Shown here one piece after another: positions 61,081 to 64,000 of a DNA stretch of 64,000 nt. Below the pieces are notes generated by a model. That model did not search any database. It was not told the origin of the DNA and saw only the letters and a program-made list of their open reading frames with translations. The translations under genes were made by a program, and so were the position numbers. This DNA is from Azospirillum sp. RU38E (lineage in GTDB: Bacteria; Pseudomonadota; Alphaproteobacteria; Azospirillales; Azospirillaceae). The DNA lies in assembly GCF_900188385.1 (NCBI RefSeq), contig NZ_FZOI01000010.1, positions 124,001 to 188,000 of the forward strand, read 5' to 3'. Within the stretch, counting starts at the first letter, position 1. Every line of letters starts with the position of its first letter.

Positions 61081-61096
61081 ATTCGTATATATGAAT
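61081..61096 (+). promoter_or_regulatory. ATTC-N8-GAAT site, SqrR/BigR-like operator 2
   Basis: ATTC (61081-61084), GTATATAT, GAAT (61093-61096) is an exact ATTC-N8-GAAT match embedded in the longer palindrome ATATTCGTATATATGAATAT. It ends 34 bp before the ATG of the divergent adaptor gene, where bound repressor would block transcription. The sensor gene itself is not in the window. Confidence 0.6.
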
Positions 61097-61130
61097 ATTA
61101 AAATCAGCCCACTCCACCGGGGAAACTCCC

Positions 61131-62126
61131 ATGCGCACCCTGCTGCTGCCCGCCCTGACAGCCCTGTGGCTGGCCCCCAGCGCCTTGGCGGCGGGGGGTG
61201 ATTTTACCGTCACCCTTCAGCCCCTGCCGGATGAAAAACCCGTGTTCGCCACGGTGGAGACGGTGGACAAGGTGCCGGCGCGGGTGCGCACCGGCGGCAC
61301 CATCACCGGCCTGACCGTGCGCGAAGGCGATACGGTCACGGCCGGTCAGGTGATCGCCCTGATCGGGGATGAGAAGCTGGGATTGCAGCAAAGCGGGCTG
61401 GAAGCGCAGATCGCCGCCGCCCGCGCCCAGTTGGCCCAGGCCCAGGCGGATCTGCAGCGCGGGGAGGCTTTGTCGAAAAACGGCTTCATCACCCGGCAGC
61501 GGCTGGATGAGTTGCACACTGCCCTGGATGTGGCCACCAATAACCTGAAGGCCCGCACCGCCGAACGCGCCGTGGTGGGCCAGCAGATGCGCGAAGGCCA
61601 GGTGCTGGCCCCCGCCGCCGGCCGGGTGCTGACCGTGCCGGTCACCCAAGGCTCCGTCGTGCTGGCAGGCGAAGTGGTGGCCACCATCGCCAAGCGGGAT
61701 TATGTGCTGCGCCTGTCGGTACCCGAACGCCACGCCGCCAGCCTGAAACCGGGAGCGCCGGTGCGGCTGGATGCGCAGGATGTCACCCAGGGTGCCGGCA
61801 ATGGGGAGGGGGCCATCACCCTGGTCTATCCGCAGATTGCCGAAGGGCGGGTGCAGGCCGATGCCAAGGTGGAGGGCTTGGGCGATTATTATGTCGGCCA
61901 GCGTGTGCGCGTCTGGATCGAAGCGGGCGACCGGCCCGTCATGCTGGTGCCGGCCTCCTATCTCACCAGCCGCTTCGGGCTGGATTTCGCGCAGGTGCGC
62001 CGGCCCGATGGCACGGTGGAGCAGGTGCCGGTACAGCGCGGCCAGCCCCGCCCGCTGCCCGGCGGTCTGGCCGGGGTGGAAATCCTCTCCGGTCTGCACA
62101 ACGGCGATACTCTGGTGCAGCCATGA
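61131..62126 (+). CDS. RND periplasmic adaptor (third system)
   Basis: This membrane-fusion protein of 331 aa has a cleavable signal peptide (residues 1-21) rather than a lipobox. A biotinyl-like half-motif (ARVRTGGTITGLTVREGDTV, near 50) is followed by an alpha-hairpin with ARAQLAQAQADLQRGEAL (near 105) and the second half GQQMREGQVLAPAAGRV (near 155). A beta-barrel and membrane-proximal domain complete it. The stop overlaps the start of the next gene (ATGA). Adaptor-permease pairs of this kind are targets of sulfide-responsive repressors in some alphaproteobacteria, which fits the operator upstream (inference). Confidence 0.91.
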   Translation: MRTLLLPALTALWLAPSALAAGGDFTVTLQPLPDEKPVFATVETVDKVPARVRTGGTITGLTVREGDTVTAGQVIALIGDEKLGLQQSGLEAQIAAARAQLAQAQADLQRGEALSKNGFITRQRLDELHTALDVATNNLKARTAERAVVGQQMREGQVLAPAAGRVLTVPVTQGSVVLAGEVVATIAKRDYVLRLSVPERHAASLKPGAPVRLDAQDVTQGAGNGEGAITLVYPQIAEGRVQADAKVEGLGDYYVGQRVRVWIEAGDRPVMLVPASYLTSRFGLDFAQVRRPDGTVEQVPVQRGQPRPLPGGLAGVEILSGLHNGDTLVQP

Positions 62127-64000
62127 AGCTCGGTCTTTCCGGCCTGCTGACGCGGGCCACCCTCCGTTCCCCGCTCACACCTCTGTTCCTGCTGGCCTCC
62201 CTGGTGGCCGGGCTGATCGCGCTGGCTATCATCCCGCGGGAGGAGGAGCCACAGATCAGCGTGCCCATGGTGGATATCCTGGTCAGCGCCGATGGGTTGA
62301 AGGCGCCCGATGCGGCGGAACTGGTGACCAAACCGCTGGAAGCCATCGTCAAGGGTATCAATGGCGTTGACCATGTCTATAGCCAGACATCCGACGATCA
62401 GGTGATGGTGACCGCCCGCTTCAAGGTGGGCACACCGGAGGATGATGCCATCCTGCGCGTTCATGCCAAGGTGCGGGCGCATCTGGATGAAATCCCCACC
62501 GGCATCCCCGAACCGCTGATTGTCGGGCGGGGCATCAATGATGTGGCCATCGTCACGCTGACCCTGTCGCCCAAGCCCGATCAGGCGGATCGCTGGACCG
62601 ACCGCGACCTGGGCAAGCTGGCAGAAAAGCTGCGCACCGACCTGATCAAGGTGCCGGATATCGGCCCCAGCTTTCTCTCCGGCCGCATCGGCGAACAGGT
62701 GCGGGTGGAGCCCGACCCGGAGAAGCTGGCGCTCTACGGCATCACGCTGGAGCAATTGACGGCCAAGGTGCAGGGCGCCAACCGTTCCTTCCTGGCCGGG
62801 CGGCTGCTGGATGGCGGGCGCAGTGTGGCCGTTGCCGCCGGGCAGACGCTGGGCGGCGTGCCCGATATCGGCCTGCTGCTGATCGGCAGCCGCGATGGCC
62901 GCCCCGTTTATGTGCGCGATGTCGCCCAGGTGGTGCTGGACAGCGCACCGCTGGACCGCAGCACCTGGACCCTGGTGCGGGATGAAAAGGGCGCCTTCGT
63001 CCGCGTTCCCGCCGTCACCGTGGCCCTGGCCAAGCGGGCCGGGGCCAATGCCGTCACCGTTTCTGAAAATATTCTGCAACGGGTGGAAAGCCTGCGCGGC
63101 CGCCTGATCCCCGATGGCATCAATGTGGAGGTGACGCGCGATTACGGCCAGACAGCCTCTGAAAAGGCTGATGAGCTGCTGTTCCATCTGGGGCTGGCCA
63201 CGCTGTCCATCGTGGCGCTGATTTGGCTGGCCATTGGCCGGCGGGAGGCGCTGGTGACCCTGGTGGTCATCCCCGTCACCATCCTGATGACGCTGTTTGC
63301 CGCCCATATCATGGGCTACACCGTCAACCGGGTCAGCCTGTTCGCGCTGATCTTCGCCATCGGCATTCTGGTGGATGATGCCATTGTCGTGGTGGAAAAT
63401 ATCGCCCGCCATTGGGCGATGCAGGATGGCCGCGACCGGCTGACCGCCGCCGTGCAGGCGGTGGCGGAGGTGGGCAACCCTACCATCGTCGCCACCCTGA
63501 CGGTGATTGCCGCCTTGCTGCCCATGCTGTTTGTTTCCGGCATGATGGGGCCATACATGGCACCCATCCCGGTCAATGCCTCGGCGGCGATGTTGTTCAG
63601 CTTCTTCGCTGCCATGGTGCTGGCCCCCTGGCTGATGGTGAAATTTTCCGGCAAAGGGGCCGATGCGGCGGGGGATAAAAGCGCCCATGATGGCGGGCCG
63701 CTGGGCCGGCTTTATCGCCGTGTGGCGACCCCCTTGCTCTCCTCCCGCCGTCCTGCCGGGATTTTCCTGGCCGTCGTCGGGGTTGCCACCCTGGTGGCGC
63801 TGGGCCTGTTCGCCACGAAAAGCGTGACGGTGAAGCTGCTGCCGTTCGACAATAAATCCGAATTGTCGGTGGAACTGAACCTGCCGCGCGGGGCCAGCCT
63901 GCAGGACACGCAACGCCTGCTGTTCCAGGCGGCGGAAATCGCCGGCACCCTGCCAGAGGTGCGGTCAGCCCAGATCTATGCCGGCACGGCGGCCCCCTTC
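62123..64000 (+). CDS. RND efflux permease (third system, 3' truncated by window)
   Basis: The first 626 residues of an RND permease run off the right edge. The N terminus (KLGLSGLLTRATLRSPLTP) is followed by the first helix, the porter domain and the proton-relay helix ILVDDAIVVVENIARHWAM (near residue 410). It then enters the second half, with VKLLPFDNKSELSVELNLP after the second membrane anchor. It is coupled to the adaptor by an ATGA overlap and shares its operator. An outer-membrane partner may lie beyond the window. Confidence 0.92.
   Translation, partial: MKLGLSGLLTRATLRSPLTPLFLLASLVAGLIALAIIPREEEPQISVPMVDILVSADGLKAPDAAELVTKPLEAIVKGINGVDHVYSQTSDDQVMVTARFKVGTPEDDAILRVHAKVRAHLDEIPTGIPEPLIVGRGINDVAIVTLTLSPKPDQADRWTDRDLGKLAEKLRTDLIKVPDIGPSFLSGRIGEQVRVEPDPEKLALYGITLEQLTAKVQGANRSFLAGRLLDGGRSVAVAAGQTLGGVPDIGLLLIGSRDGRPVYVRDVAQVVLDSAPLDRSTWTLVRDEKGAFVRVPAVTVALAKRAGANAVTVSENILQRVESLRGRLIPDGINVEVTRDYGQTASEKADELLFHLGLATLSIVALIWLAIGRREALVTLVVIPVTILMTLFAAHIMGYTVNRVSLFALIFAIGILVDDAIVVVENIARHWAMQDGRDRLTAAVQAVAEVGNPTIVATLTVIAALLPMLFVSGMMGPYMAPIPVNASAAMLFSFFAAMVLAPWLMVKFSGKGADAAGDKSAHDGGPLGRLYRRVATPLLSSRRPAGIFLAVVGVATLVALGLFATKSVTVKLLPFDNKSELSVELNLPRGASLQDTQRLLFQAAEIAGTLPEVRSAQIYAGTAAPF

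Noticed and set aside
1-64000. CRISPR arrays, tRNA or rRNA genes, prophage or transposase genes
   Set aside because: No regularly spaced identical repeats, cloverleaf sequences, rRNA motifs, integrases or transposases were seen.

Overview
The window is about 64 kb of GC-rich, densely coding DNA from an alphaproteobacterium. The pointers are the FlaF/FlbT flagellin-control pair, a DUF1217 flagellar protein, three TonB-dependent receptors, a PQQ glucose dehydrogenase and lignin-dimer genes. A Rhodospirillales member of the Azospirillaceae type (Niveispirillum or Nitrospirillum-like) fits best, but this is inference from gene content. No rRNA, tRNA, CRISPR array, transposase or prophage gene was seen.

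Layout. (1) 1-5546: tandem RND drug-efflux permeases (MdtB/MdtC type, the first cut by the window edge) and a NodT-type outer-membrane lipoprotein. A convergent LysR regulator follows, with an 11-bp inverted repeat upstream of it. (2) 7055-9778: a large TonB-dependent receptor with a clear terminator. (3) 9989-25384: a flagellar locus with flagellin, flaF, flbT, a FlaG-like gene and a DUF1217 gene; fliI divergent from flgB-flgC-fliE-fliQ-lytic transglycosylase; and flhA-fliR-flhB on the minus strand. A membrane PQQ glucose dehydrogenase and an AraC regulator are embedded in it. (4) 25573-29227: esterase and alcohol dehydrogenase (coupled), then hutF. (5) 29445-42916: an organic-acid region. 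One operon holds a TonB receptor, glycerate 2-kinase and tartrate/malate-type dehydrogenase. A divergent operon holds CitMHS, an AbrB-family permease, a class II aldolase and a Crp/Fnr regulator. An AtuA (DUF1446)/DUF4387 pair, MipA/OmpV, a GntR-FCD regulator and a D-2-hydroxyacid dehydrogenase follow. (6) 43134-51450: one minus-strand operon for lignin-derived aromatics: TonB receptor, MFS transporter, lignostilbene-dioxygenase-like enzyme, aldehyde dehydrogenase and LigW-like decarboxylase. (7) 52191-57321: a second RND pump and adaptor with a divergent TetR gene and a perfect operator. (8) 57331-64000: cydDC and a DUF2892 protein, divergent from a third RND adaptor/permease (permease cut by the right edge). 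ATTC-N8-GAAT sites of the kind known for sulfide-sensing SqrR/BigR regulators lie between them.

Two signals stand out that are not genes. First, at least six intergenic copies plus one relic of a roughly 110-170 bp mosaic palindromic element (18351, 20228, 25402, 29284, 51936 relic, 52022, 56493). Each has three small hairpins whose stems vary by compensatory changes around an invariant AAGCCAAG linker, bracketed by large copy-specific stem-loops. Second, the same 22-bp-phased GCATCC/GAATCC direct repeat lies upstream of three transcription starts in region 5. It ties the TonB receptor/tartrate dehydrogenase/glycerate kinase operon, the AtuA-DUF4387 operon and the hydroxyacid dehydrogenase into one probable regulon, with the CitMHS operon divergent from the same site. 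The local GntR protein is the natural candidate regulator.
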